A stretch of DNA of 64,000 nt from Halodesulfovibrio aestuarii DSM 17919 = ATCC 29578. GTDB taxonomy: Bacteria > Desulfobacterota > Desulfovibrionia > Desulfovibrionales > Desulfovibrionaceae. Location: the NCBI RefSeq assembly GCF_000384815.1, contig NZ_ARQF01000021.1, positions 186,001-250,000 of the forward strand. The letters run 5' to 3'. Within the stretch, counting starts at the first letter, position 1. Every line of letters starts with the position of its first letter. Position numbers and translations under genes: made by a program. The notes under the pieces are model-generated. The model did no database searches. It saw nothing but the letters and a program-made list of their open reading frames with translations, and was not told the origin of the DNA. Of this stretch, positions 52,286 through 60,752 are shown piece by piece.

Positions 52286-53284
52286 ATGTGGCGTAAAATT
52301 TCCTTTCTTATCCTGATACTCACTCTTGTCTGTATTGAAGTTGCACATTGCGAAAAGGTCTTCGTTGCTAAGGCAGCCAAACGGCATGTGCATATGACAG
52401 GCTTTACTCGTCCGCGAACTATTATAACCGTCTCCAGTGAAGAAAATGCTCGATGTATTGCTGTGTATGCTGATGTTGGAGATGTAATTAAACCGGATGG
52501 CGTATTTGCACGCCTGAATTCTATATTCGTTGATCTTGATATCCGCCGTAATCTTGAGAAGCAGGAAGCAATTAAAAGTGCTGTTACTTATTATTCAAAA
52601 GAAGCTGAAAGGTATCGTTCTCTCATAGCTAAAGACTATGCAGCACAGACTACTCTGGATGCTCTAAAGCGTGATTTAGACTCAGCACGCGAAGAAATAG
52701 ATGCCCTGAAAGTTGAAGAGATGATTTTGCGGGAGCATAAGAATCGCCATTCTATAGTTGCGCCCGTGGGGTGGCGGGTTATTGAACGGTATATTGAACC
52801 GGGAGAATTGGTTCACGACGGTGATGAACTGGCAAAAATTGGTAATTTCAATGTGTTGCTCGTTTCGTTCGCCCTTACTCCTTCCGAACTTATTACGTTG
52901 CAAAAAATGGATAAAATTGAACTGGAATTGCCAGAATTAAACCAAAAAGTTGCCGCGCGTATTGAATATGTTTCCCCTGATTTCGATTCCGAGATGCGTA
53001 AGATAGAAGTGGAATTAGCTATAGATACATTTCCTGTCGAAAAGCGCGGGGGGATTCGAGCTGATTTGTATCTTCCGATGGAAGAGGCCAAGGGCGCCAT
53101 CGTTGTACCGGAAAGTGCACTGGTTCAAGGGTACGAAGAAGCATTTCTTATACGGGAGTCAGGTGAAGAAGTTCCGGTTATTGTTATGGGGGATGGATAT
53201 CAGCGTGGTACCAAGCGTGTGCGTTCCAAAGACATTTCAGTTGGAGAGCGTTTTTTAACGAACCCGCCACAAACTGGCTTTTAG
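52286..53284 (+). CDS. RND efflux periplasmic adaptor (membrane fusion protein)
   Basis: 332 residues from the ATG at 52286 with AAGGAG upstream; the frame is open further up but lacks a good site. A signal sequence (about 1-22) precedes a biotinyl-lipoyl-like strand, a helical hairpin (about 95-150, EAIKSAVTYYSKEAERYRSL) and beta-barrel domains (IVAPVGWRVIERYIEPGELV). Ten bases before the RND permease, so they form one pump. Confidence 0.9.
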   Translation: MWRKISFLILILTLVCIEVAHCEKVFVAKAAKRHVHMTGFTRPRTIITVSSEENARCIAVYADVGDVIKPDGVFARLNSIFVDLDIRRNLEKQEAIKSAVTYYSKEAERYRSLIAKDYAAQTTLDALKRDLDSAREEIDALKVEEMILREHKNRHSIVAPVGWRVIERYIEPGELVHDGDELAKIGNFNVLLVSFALTPSELITLQKMDKIELELPELNQKVAARIEYVSPDFDSEMRKIEVELAIDTFPVEKRGGIRADLYLPMEEAKGAIVVPESALVQGYEEAFLIRESGEEVPVIVMGDGYQRGTKRVRSKDISVGERFLTNPPQTGF

Positions 53285-53293
53285 TGAGAGGTT

Positions 53294-56200
53294 ATGCGTT
53301 CTGTAATTGCATTTACTCTGAATCAGAAGGTGCTGGTTAACCTTGCCTTTCTCGTGCTTATGATTCTTGGTGTCATAAGTATTTTAACTATTCCAGTAGA
53401 CAGGATGCCGTATGTGAAAATGGGAAAGGTGCATATAGGTGCCTTTCTTCCCGGTGCATCCCCTTCTGATGTTGAATCTCTTGTGACAAGGAAAATTGAA
53501 GATGCGCTGGATAGTCTGGAGCAGGTTGAATACATCCGTTCCCGTTCATATCGAGAAAACAGCTCCATTCTGGTAAAGTTTATTGATGATTCAGATTATC
53601 ATAAATTGTACGACGAACTGCGTTTTAAGGTGCTGTCTATTCAGAATGATTTACCAGCGGATATGGATCCGCCCACGTTTACTGAGATTGCCATTGATGA
53701 ATGGCTGCCTGCTCTTAATGTTATCCTTGTAGGCAATAGATCCAACAGAGCATTAAGCCTTATTGCTGAAGAATTGAAAAATGAGTTTTCCCGTATCCCC
53801 GGTGTCAAGGATGTGCGGTTGAATGGTGAGTATTCGCGCGAATACCATGTCGACTTATCTCCTGCTAAAATGACCCAATACAAGATTACGCTGGAAGATG
53901 TGCGCAAGGCATTGTTGGATGCGAACGTTTCAATTCCTGCGGGTGATTTTGATGCAGGAGAATCTGAATACATTGTGGTTGTGGACGAACGATTCCGTAC
54001 ACAGTCAGATATAGAAAATGTCATCTTACGCCGGGATAACGAGGGATCGTTTGTTCGAGTTGGTGATGTAATGACCAAGGCGCAGTTTGGATATCGTGAC
54101 CCTCATGTCATTACTTCCGTTAATGGAAAAGATTGTATTACGATTGCTATTATGAAGCAGAGTACGGGGAATGCAATTGCCATATGTGATACGGTTGAAC
54201 AGATTGTTCAGAGGCACAAAGAACGACTTTCTGCAAACAAAGTGCAACCCGTAATTACTCAGGATCAGAGAGTATTTATTGATGAATCCATGAATGTGAT
54301 GGGTTCTAACCTGCTCGTAGGTATTACGCTTGTACTGGTCATTATCTGGATAGTTATGGGGTTGCGGAATGCCGTCATTACAACCATAGGTATTCCGTTT
54401 TCTTTTTTGGTTACGATGATCTTTATGAAGGTCACCGGCAATTCACTGAATGAGATCACCTTGTTTGCATTTGTTCTTGTAGCAGGGATTATTGTTGATG
54501 ACGCTATTGTGGTAATCGAAAATATTTACAGACATATTCAGCTTGGTGAGCCGTTGAAATCAGCTGTTGTCGACGGGGCTGCGGAAGTGGCTGTGCCGGT
54601 TATTTCTGCAACAAGCACTACGGTCGCGGCATTTTTACCCATGCTCATAATGTCTGGTTCAACAGGGGAATTTTTCGCTCAGATCCCGATAGCGGTTAGC
54701 TTTGCCCTTGCATCTTCTCTTTTGGAGTGCCTTTTGATTCTTCCCTTGCATTTTTATGATTGGCCGGGAGTAAAACGGTTTGCCCATGGATATACTCCAC
54801 CAGTTGATCAAGCCTTTATGGTTAAACTGAAAGAATGTGCGGTTTCGATACTGCGTATATTCATGAAGCATCGTGCAAAGAGCATCAGCGTTGTTTTTAT
54901 AGCGTTTCTTGGTGCACTATTTATTTTTGGGGTATCGGTTTCCGGAACACTTCCACTTCTTCGAATCAAGTTTTTTCCCGATAACTACAATATTTTTTAT
55001 GTAAATGTAGAAGCTCCGGCAGGCACTTCTCTTCAGGAGGTGTCCCGTAGATTGAAAGAATTAACCGTTGAAATTGATTCTAAAGGGAAAAATGTTGTAC
55101 GAGCCGCTACCGCGTTCGCCGGTTTTTATGTGAATGAAGATTACGAGCAGGTGTACGGCTCAAATTACGGAACTATCAACGTAGAGCTTCCTGAGATTAA
55201 CTCAAGAGTGTTTGCGGATTACCCGACGAATGACCCGATTGCACATCTCAGCACAATGCGGAAAGAGATGACGGCCTATGCGCATAAGCATTGGGGCGAT
55301 CGCTGGATTGTACGGGTTCGGGCGGAATCGGATGGACCGCCTACCGGAAAAGACCTGACTATTCGAGTTATGGGGGGTGATACACTTAACGTTGATCTGC
55401 TTACCCGTGATGTCTGGAACTATCTGAAGACAAATAAAGAATTTTCACAATACCTGGTGGATTTGAGGCCGGACACTGGCTATCCAAACAGGATTGTGCG
55501 TTTTATTCCGGATGAAATGCAAGTTTCACAATACGAATTGACTCCAAGGCTTGTGGCTCGCATGGCTGGTTCTATTCTGGATGGGGCTCTTGTGGGCGAA
55601 TTCAGAGCGGATGATGAAGACATAGACTTACGGATGCAAGTGGATAAGCGTTTTTTGCGTTCACCGGAAGATGCATTGAATATTCCTGTAATAGAAGAGA
55701 ATATGGGGCCTATCCGTCTTGGTGATCTTGTAAAAATTGAGACATACACCGAGCCGGGGCAGTTTAACAGATTTCAGGGAGAGCGTGCCATCACTCTGTC
55801 TGCAAATATACAGCCGGGAGCTCCATTTTCACCGCCATATGTCGTAAATAAGATTATAAAATATTATTCAACGGTGCGTACAAAATATCCCGGTGCAACG
55901 TTAAATTTCGCTGGTGAGTATGAATCAACCCAGAAGTCATATTCATCTCTTATGTTTGCCTTTCTTATTGCTCTGCTTATTATTTATATGATTTTAGCAA
56001 CCCAGTTTAATTCATATGTTCAGCCACTAATTATTCTTTCAGCAGTGGTTTTTGCCCTTATTGGTGTTGTGTATGGCGTATTTCTTACGCGGACGTTATT
56101 TACCATCAACAGCTTTATCGCGACTGTCGGGGTAACCGGAGTTGTTGTTAACGACTCTCTTGTGCTTATTGCCTTTCTTAATAATCTGTATAAGAGCGGC

Positions 56201-56464
56201 ATGCACAGGGATGACGTTGTATATGAGGGCGTGCGTGTGCGTTTGCGTCCTATTCTGCTGACGACGCTTACAACAACGTTGGGGCTATTGCCGATGGCTG
56301 TCGGTATTCCGTATTATTCTCTTAACTGGGGTACCATGGCGGCTACCTTTGTTGCGGGGTTATGTACCGCCACGTTGCTTACACTCTTTATAGTTCCTGT
56401 CCTGTGGCATATCTTTATAGGTATGCACGAGCGAATTACAAAATCTGATGCTATGGAGAAATGA
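53294..56464 (+). CDS. RND (AcrB/HAE1-type) efflux permease
   Basis: 1056 residues, twelve membrane helices and two large periplasmic loops. The TM4 proton-relay Asp pair is in AGIIVDDAIVVIENIYRH, and the second-half TM10 region reads IATVGVTGVVVNDSLVLIAFLNN. Length and layout match the AcrB group; the substrate is unknown. No TolC-type channel gene is nearby, so it must borrow one. Its last 14 bases overlap the 3' end of the converging dehydrogenase gene. Confidence 0.95.
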   Translation: MRSVIAFTLNQKVLVNLAFLVLMILGVISILTIPVDRMPYVKMGKVHIGAFLPGASPSDVESLVTRKIEDALDSLEQVEYIRSRSYRENSSILVKFIDDSDYHKLYDELRFKVLSIQNDLPADMDPPTFTEIAIDEWLPALNVILVGNRSNRALSLIAEELKNEFSRIPGVKDVRLNGEYSREYHVDLSPAKMTQYKITLEDVRKALLDANVSIPAGDFDAGESEYIVVVDERFRTQSDIENVILRRDNEGSFVRVGDVMTKAQFGYRDPHVITSVNGKDCITIAIMKQSTGNAIAICDTVEQIVQRHKERLSANKVQPVITQDQRVFIDESMNVMGSNLLVGITLVLVIIWIVMGLRNAVITTIGIPFSFLVTMIFMKVTGNSLNEITLFAFVLVAGIIVDDAIVVIENIYRHIQLGEPLKSAVVDGAAEVAVPVISATSTTVAAFLPMLIMSGSTGEFFAQIPIAVSFALASSLLECLLILPLHFYDWPGVKRFAHGYTPPVDQAFMVKLKECAVSILRIFMKHRAKSISVVFIAFLGALFIFGVSVSGTLPLLRIKFFPDNYNIFYVNVEAPAGTSLQEVSRRLKELTVEIDSKGKNVVRAATAFAGFYVNEDYEQVYGSNYGTINVELPEINSRVFADYPTNDPIAHLSTMRKEMTAYAHKHWGDRWIVRVRAESDGPPTGKDLTIRVMGGDTLNVDLLTRDVWNYLKTNKEFSQYLVDLRPDTGYPNRIVRFIPDEMQVSQYELTPRLVARMAGSILDGALVGEFRADDEDIDLRMQVDKRFLRSPEDALNIPVIEENMGPIRLGDLVKIETYTEPGQFNRFQGERAITLSANIQPGAPFSPPYVVNKIIKYYSTVRTKYPGATLNFAGEYESTQKSYSSLMFAFLIALLIIYMILATQFNSYVQPLIILSAVVFALIGVVYGVFLTRTLFTINSFIATVGVTGVVVNDSLVLIAFLNNLYKSGMHRDDVVYEGVRVRLRPILLTTLTTTLGLLPMAVGIPYYSLNWGTMAATFVAGLCTATLLTLFIVPVLWHIFIGMHERITKSDAMEK

Positions 56465-57464
56465 TGATAGCCTGTTTTCCCACCATGGTATTCGATTCTT
56501 GCCTCAGATGAGCTTTTTGAATATTTTTTGCGGTCAGGCCATAGAGTGTTTCTGTAAGTGGTGAACGAATTTGGAACGAGTCAATTAGCTGAGCAATTTT
56601 AGCAAGAATAAAGCCCTGCATCTGTAAATCAGGTGTGTCGTACATGGTGCGCACCAGTGCAAATTCCCAGCAAATGCGGACAGATTTTGTTTTGAACAGC
56701 CGAAGGTCCAATGGGCCAGCAGGGTCGTCTATGAGAACGATGGCGCCTTGCGGTTCAATTAGTTCAGACATTGTCCCCCAATGATCACTGAGGTGGGTTG
56801 TGCAAAAGATAGAGTTCACCCAATGCATGTCCAGTTCGCGTATCTGTTCCATCATGTTATTGTGATGGTTTATTACGTAGTCAGCACCCATATCCCTACA
56901 CCAGTCTGCGGTTTCTTCTCGAGATGCTGTTGCAATAACAGTCAGTCCAGCCCATTTTGCTAACTGAATTGCCATGGATCCTACGCCGCCAGCACCGCCA
57001 ATGATAAGAATAGTTTTTTCTGTGTTTGCGTTAGCTGCTGATATGTATTCAAGTCTGTTAAAGAGGGCGTCGTACGCCGTAAACGTAGCTACAGGAAATG
57101 TCGCTGTTTCAGCTTCTGAGCAGTTTTTGGGAGCAAAGGCAACTGTGCGCGCGTCTGCCAGCTGATATTGCGCGAATGATCCAGCGTACTTTGCCTGTCC
57201 CATGAAGTAGATGTGGTCACCTTTTTTGTAGTGTGTAACCTCGTCGCCCTTATCAACAACTATTCCACTTGTATCGTATCCGAGAACTATTTGCTCGGAA
57301 CTTGGAGTGCGCATCCGTAATTTAGTATCAAGGGGATTAATCGAGGTTGCCTGTACTTTTACAAGGATTTCGTGCCCATGAGGGGTTGGGACGGTCCCTA
57401 ATTTCTCGGAGAATGTCTCTTCATTGATGGCATCTCCGCCGCCTCGTGCTAGTATTTGAAGCAT
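56451..57464 (-). CDS. Medium-chain (zinc-type) alcohol dehydrogenase-like oxidoreductase
   Basis: 337 residues. N-terminal GroES-like domain with ATSINPLDTKLR, GYDTSGIVVDKGDEV and the Rossmann domain with IIGGAGGVGSMAIQLAKWAG (NADP-binding). No zinc-ligand Cys/His cluster is evident, so it is closer to the quinone oxidoreductase branch (zinc-binding ADH family in name only). Substrate unknown. Monocistronic; 3' end overlaps the RND permease gene. Confidence 0.88.
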   Translation of the reverse strand: MLQILARGGGDAINEETFSEKLGTVPTPHGHEILVKVQATSINPLDTKLRMRTPSSEQIVLGYDTSGIVVDKGDEVTHYKKGDHIYFMGQAKYAGSFAQYQLADARTVAFAPKNCSEAETATFPVATFTAYDALFNRLEYISAANANTEKTILIIGGAGGVGSMAIQLAKWAGLTVIATASREETADWCRDMGADYVINHHNNMMEQIRELDMHWVNSIFCTTHLSDHWGTMSELIEPQGAIVLIDDPAGPLDLRLFKTKSVRICWEFALVRTMYDTPDLQMQGFILAKIAQLIDSFQIRSPLTETLYGLTAKNIQKAHLRQESNTMVGKQAIIISP

Positions 57465-57684
57465 TATTACACCGCCTGTAGCAAGGGTTGGAGTGATTGT
57501 GCTCTTTATTCTAACAGTAAGTTCTTAGAGGATTCCAGTGCTAACTGGAAAGAATACAAAGTCTAGTTGTACTCAGCTTGCAGACAGGGAAGGAAGGTTT
57601 GCGATTGTAAAAAAAGTTCGAGTGGGGAGTGTTTGTGATTTCTTTTAATTATAGAGTGTTGTTGTGTGCAGTGCGGACATGGTT

Positions 57685-57720
57685 ACAAAAAAGGGGTGCA
57701 CGTTGGGTGCACCCCTTTTT
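57685..57720. terminator. Terminator downstream of the glycosyltransferase gene
   Basis: AAAAAAGGGGTGCAC pairs with GTGCACCCCTTTTTT around a 5-base loop; works on the minus strand and possibly both. Confidence 0.92.
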
Positions 57721-57743
57721 TGGTGTTCTGCTATGTAACAGAA

Positions 57744-58697
57744 TTATTCTGCAGGAAACTGGGAGCCGAGTTGAGTTGAGAGAATCGCTTTTGCTGATTC
57801 GCAAACAACACTGCAAGCGTAGCCACGCTTGTCTTTAGAACCGACACCCGGAATAAGGTACGCGGCGTAACGGATGGTGAAAACAATCATATCCATGCCA
57901 CCAAAGAAAAGGGCGGTGAACGGACAGTAGTGTTTCCAGAAATACATCTGTTCGCTACGGGTACGTGCCTTAATTACGGCAGAGCCATGCAGCGCGTAGT
58001 CGGAGCATTCTGGCTGAAAGGAGAATTTATCGAGAACGCGTGCAGTAGCCTGCGGCACGTAGTAGATTGCGTAAGAAGGGTTCAGTGACTTAACAATACG
58101 GCGGCAGAAGTCTGCATCGGCAAGACCTGCGTAAAAACGCTCATCCAGCTGGCCGAGTTTATTAATAATGTCACTGCGCACAGCAGCGAACGTGAAAGGA
58201 ACAAATTTCACTTTTGTTGGCTGTTCTGCATTACGGGTTTTGGAACAAGTACAGCCGAACATGCGCTTAAAGTTAGCGACAAGACCCGGAAGACGATCTA
58301 CGGTTTTAAGGCCGAGATTGTCTGTACCAACTACTTTACCACCTGCGATAGCGCAGGAAGCGTTAGTAGCGAATTGATCCATAAGACGTCGGACGGAGCC
58401 CGCAAGAACCTCAATACGAGGATCAACAAATACAATAAGGTCGCCAGTTGCGCGTTCTACAGCCTGATTAGCTGCAGCGGCGTAGCCTTTGTTTTCCGAG
58501 TTTTGAATAAGCTCAATCTCTGGGAGAGCTGTTTTTGCAACAGAACCACAGTCATCAGTAGAAGCATTATCCACAACAATGATTTCTGCATCGAATTTGG
58601 ACGCAGTTTGGTTTTCAATAGTCTGCTTAATTGAATCGAGACAGCGCCCGATGAATTTGCTTGTGTTATTTGTTACAATAACAAAAGAAAGTTTCAT
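57744..58697 (-). CDS. Family 2 glycosyltransferase
   Basis: 317 residues. GT-A fold with SFVIVTNNTSKFIGRCLDSI, IIVVDNASTDD, NSENKGYAAAANQAVERATGD and VFVDPR at the position of the metal-binding DxD, where the third residue is Arg. Later DERFYAGLADADFCRRI is typical of rhamnosyltransferase-like GT2 enzymes. A hydrophobic segment (TALFFGGMDMIVFTIRYAAYL, about 263-285) may touch the membrane. It begins 17 bases after the HD-domain gene. Confidence 0.88.
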   Translation of the reverse strand: MKLSFVIVTNNTSKFIGRCLDSIKQTIENQTASKFDAEIIVVDNASTDDCGSVAKTALPEIELIQNSENKGYAAAANQAVERATGDLIVFVDPRIEVLAGSVRRLMDQFATNASCAIAGGKVVGTDNLGLKTVDRLPGLVANFKRMFGCTCSKTRNAEQPTKVKFVPFTFAAVRSDIINKLGQLDERFYAGLADADFCRRIVKSLNPSYAIYYVPQATARVLDKFSFQPECSDYALHGSAVIKARTRSEQMYFWKHYCPFTALFFGGMDMIVFTIRYAAYLIPGVGSKDKRGYACSVVCESAKAILSTQLGSQFPAE

Positions 58698-58714
58698 GAT
58701 TATGAATCCTTATG

Positions 58715-59278
58715 CTATGTACGTTTAGCTAATCCTACGGAGTCAGCTATGGGAGTTATGGATTCAATGGCCAGTTGAAAAAACTGTCCTAAATCCAAGT
58801 CCAGTTTCTCGCACTCTTTAATACGGTCACGACTGACAGATGCAGCAAACGCTTTATCTTTCATTTTCTTTTTTAAGCTTTTAGGTTTCATGCCTTCCAT
58901 GCCGTTAGGTCGAACAAGCGCATTCGTGGCAATAAGGCCGGTAACTGTTTCAGCACAACGAAGTGCCAGATCGAGTTTTGTGGTGGGGTCGTGACCCGTG
59001 TATTCTGAGTTATGTGCGAGAATAGCATTCAGTGCTATTTCTGGAAGCTTTCCTTTGAGTAGTTCTACAGATTGTTTTCCATGTTCTTCAGGTGTTTCCT
59101 TTGTGTTCGGAAAATCAAGATCGTGCAACAAACCGGTTATGGACCAGAGCGTTTCATCTTCACCAAAATGCCTTGCCAGTTCTGTCATAACAGCTTCCGT
59201 CTGCATGGCATGGTGAAGGAGGTGCGGCTCAGGTTTTTGTGACTCCAGTAGTTGAAAAGCGCTTTCACGATCAATCAT
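58715..59278 (-). CDS. HD-domain protein
   Basis: 187 residues from the ATG at 59278 (AGGAGAATAA upstream). HD-type residues are in HHAMQTEAVM, GLLHDLDFPNTKETPEEHG and AILAHNSEYTGHDP. A predicted metal-dependent phosphohydrolase of the HDIG kind; substrate unknown. Upstream of the glycosyltransferase in one unit. Confidence 0.85.
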   Translation of the reverse strand: MIDRESAFQLLESQKPEPHLLHHAMQTEAVMTELARHFGEDETLWSITGLLHDLDFPNTKETPEEHGKQSVELLKGKLPEIALNAILAHNSEYTGHDPTTKLDLALRCAETVTGLIATNALVRPNGMEGMKPKSLKKKMKDKAFAASVSRDRIKECEKLDLDLGQFFQLAIESITPIADSVGLAKRT

Positions 59279-59492
59279 TTTTATTCTCCTGAAATACATT
59301 TACAAAATCATGCGAACAATTTTTCATAAACATGAATGCGCCAGAACACAACCATATATTCGATTTGTTGACACGAGCGTCAATAAAGCCGAAAAGAAAA
59401 TGTTCTTTCAATAAATAAATGCTGTCTTAGCCTATGGCTCAGCATATAACATATACGCGCTGCTTTTGCAGCCTAACGAAGAGTGGATCGTC

Positions 59493-60572
59493 ATGTCATC
59501 AATAGCTGGTGTTAAGTTCCGAGAATATGGGAACATATACTATTTTGAGATTAAAGATCTGGAAGTCTCCATAGGGGATTGGGTTGTCGTTGATCAGGGC
59601 CAAGGGCTTGGAGAAGTCGTTGCTCTGCGGGATGACCTTCCAGAGGATGCAGAAAGTGATGAACTGAAGCAGGTTAACAGACTTGCGGAAAACGAAGACT
59701 TAGTGTGTCATCAAGAAAACGAAGGGCTTTCTCGGGAAGCATTTCAGTACTGTCTGGATTGTGTGCGTCAGCGTAAGCTTGATATGAAGCTTGTAGATGT
59801 TGAAGTATTTTTCGACCGCAGCAAAATAATTTTTTACTTCACTGCTCCTAACCGCATAGATTTCAGGGAGCTTGTAAAAGATCTTGTTAAAAATTATCGT
59901 ACGCGTATCGAACTGCGTCAGATTGGTGTACGCCATGAAACGCAGATGGTCGGTGCTGTAGGCAACTGCGGCATGGTCTGTTGTTGTCGAAGATTCTTGC
60001 GTAAATTTGCTCCAGTAACCATTAAGATGGCAAAAGAGCAGAACCTGTTTCTCAATCCTGCTAAAATTTCCGGTATCTGCGGAAGATTGCTTTGCTGCCT
60101 TTCCTATGAACAGCATAATTACGAAGAGTTTCACCGCGCATGTCCAAAACTTGGTAAAAAGTACTTTACTGAGGATGGTTCTGTAAAAGTTTTGCGCGCT
60201 AATATGTTCCGCAATAGTGTGTCCTTGCTTTCCGATTTTAACGAGGAAATGGAAGTTACGCTTGAAGAATGGGCAGAAATGAACGCAACTCGTCCAGATC
60301 AGGCGTTGCAGGATGCTGCTCGTGCTGCTGCTAAAAAAGCTGCTGAAGATGCTGCTCGTTTAGAACAGGAAGCAAAAGAGGCTGCTGAAGAAGAAGCCCG
60401 CCGCGCTGAAGTTGAAAAAGAACTTGAAGAGCGTGCAAAGGAAGAAGGCGTTGATGTGGAAACCCTGCGCGAACAGGTTATCCGTAAGCCCGGTGTGAAG
60501 AGTGCGGAACCTGTGAAACGCACAAGCCGTGGTAAACGCAAACGCAAGCGTAAGCCTAAGTCCGACGATTAA
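59493..60572 (+). CDS. ricT: PSP1-domain protein (RicT/YaaT family)
   Basis: 359 residues from the ATG at 59493. The PSP1 domain (about 1-265) has VVVDQGQGLGEVV, GVRHETQMVGAVGNCGMVCCCRRFL and the Cys-rich ISGICGRLLCCLSYEQ. The C-terminal 95 residues are an Ala/Glu/Lys/Arg coiled coil ending in a very basic tail (KRTSRGKRKRKRKPKSDD). In Bacillus the homologue RicT acts with RicA/RicF in RNA processing and contains Fe-S clusters. Its place just before metG is common in bacteria. Confidence 0.92.
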   Translation: MSSIAGVKFREYGNIYYFEIKDLEVSIGDWVVVDQGQGLGEVVALRDDLPEDAESDELKQVNRLAENEDLVCHQENEGLSREAFQYCLDCVRQRKLDMKLVDVEVFFDRSKIIFYFTAPNRIDFRELVKDLVKNYRTRIELRQIGVRHETQMVGAVGNCGMVCCCRRFLRKFAPVTIKMAKEQNLFLNPAKISGICGRLLCCLSYEQHNYEEFHRACPKLGKKYFTEDGSVKVLRANMFRNSVSLLSDFNEEMEVTLEEWAEMNATRPDQALQDAARAAAKKAAEDAARLEQEAKEAAEEEARRAEVEKELEERAKEEGVDVETLREQVIRKPGVKSAEPVKRTSRGKRKRKRKPKSDD

Positions 60573-60599
60573 TCGTCGAGACAGAAATATTGAATATAT

Positions 60600-60647
60600 C
60601 GTTGAGAAAGACTTCATTGCATTACCGTGATGAAGTCTTTCTCAACG
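60600..60647. repeat. 18-bp perfect inverted repeat between ricT and metG
   Basis: CGTTGAGAAAGACTTCAT (60600-60617) and its exact inverted copy (60630-60647) with a 12-base loop. No T tract follows, so it is not a normal terminator; it may process or regulate the ricT-metG transcript. Confidence 0.85.
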
Positions 60648-60752
60648 AAAATTATAGAATGAGTGTCTGCTGCATAAAATGGTATGTGGCTAGAAAATAA
60701 AACAAAGAATCCAGCGTCCGTTACCAGCGGGCGAAGCCGTCGGGAGATTCTC

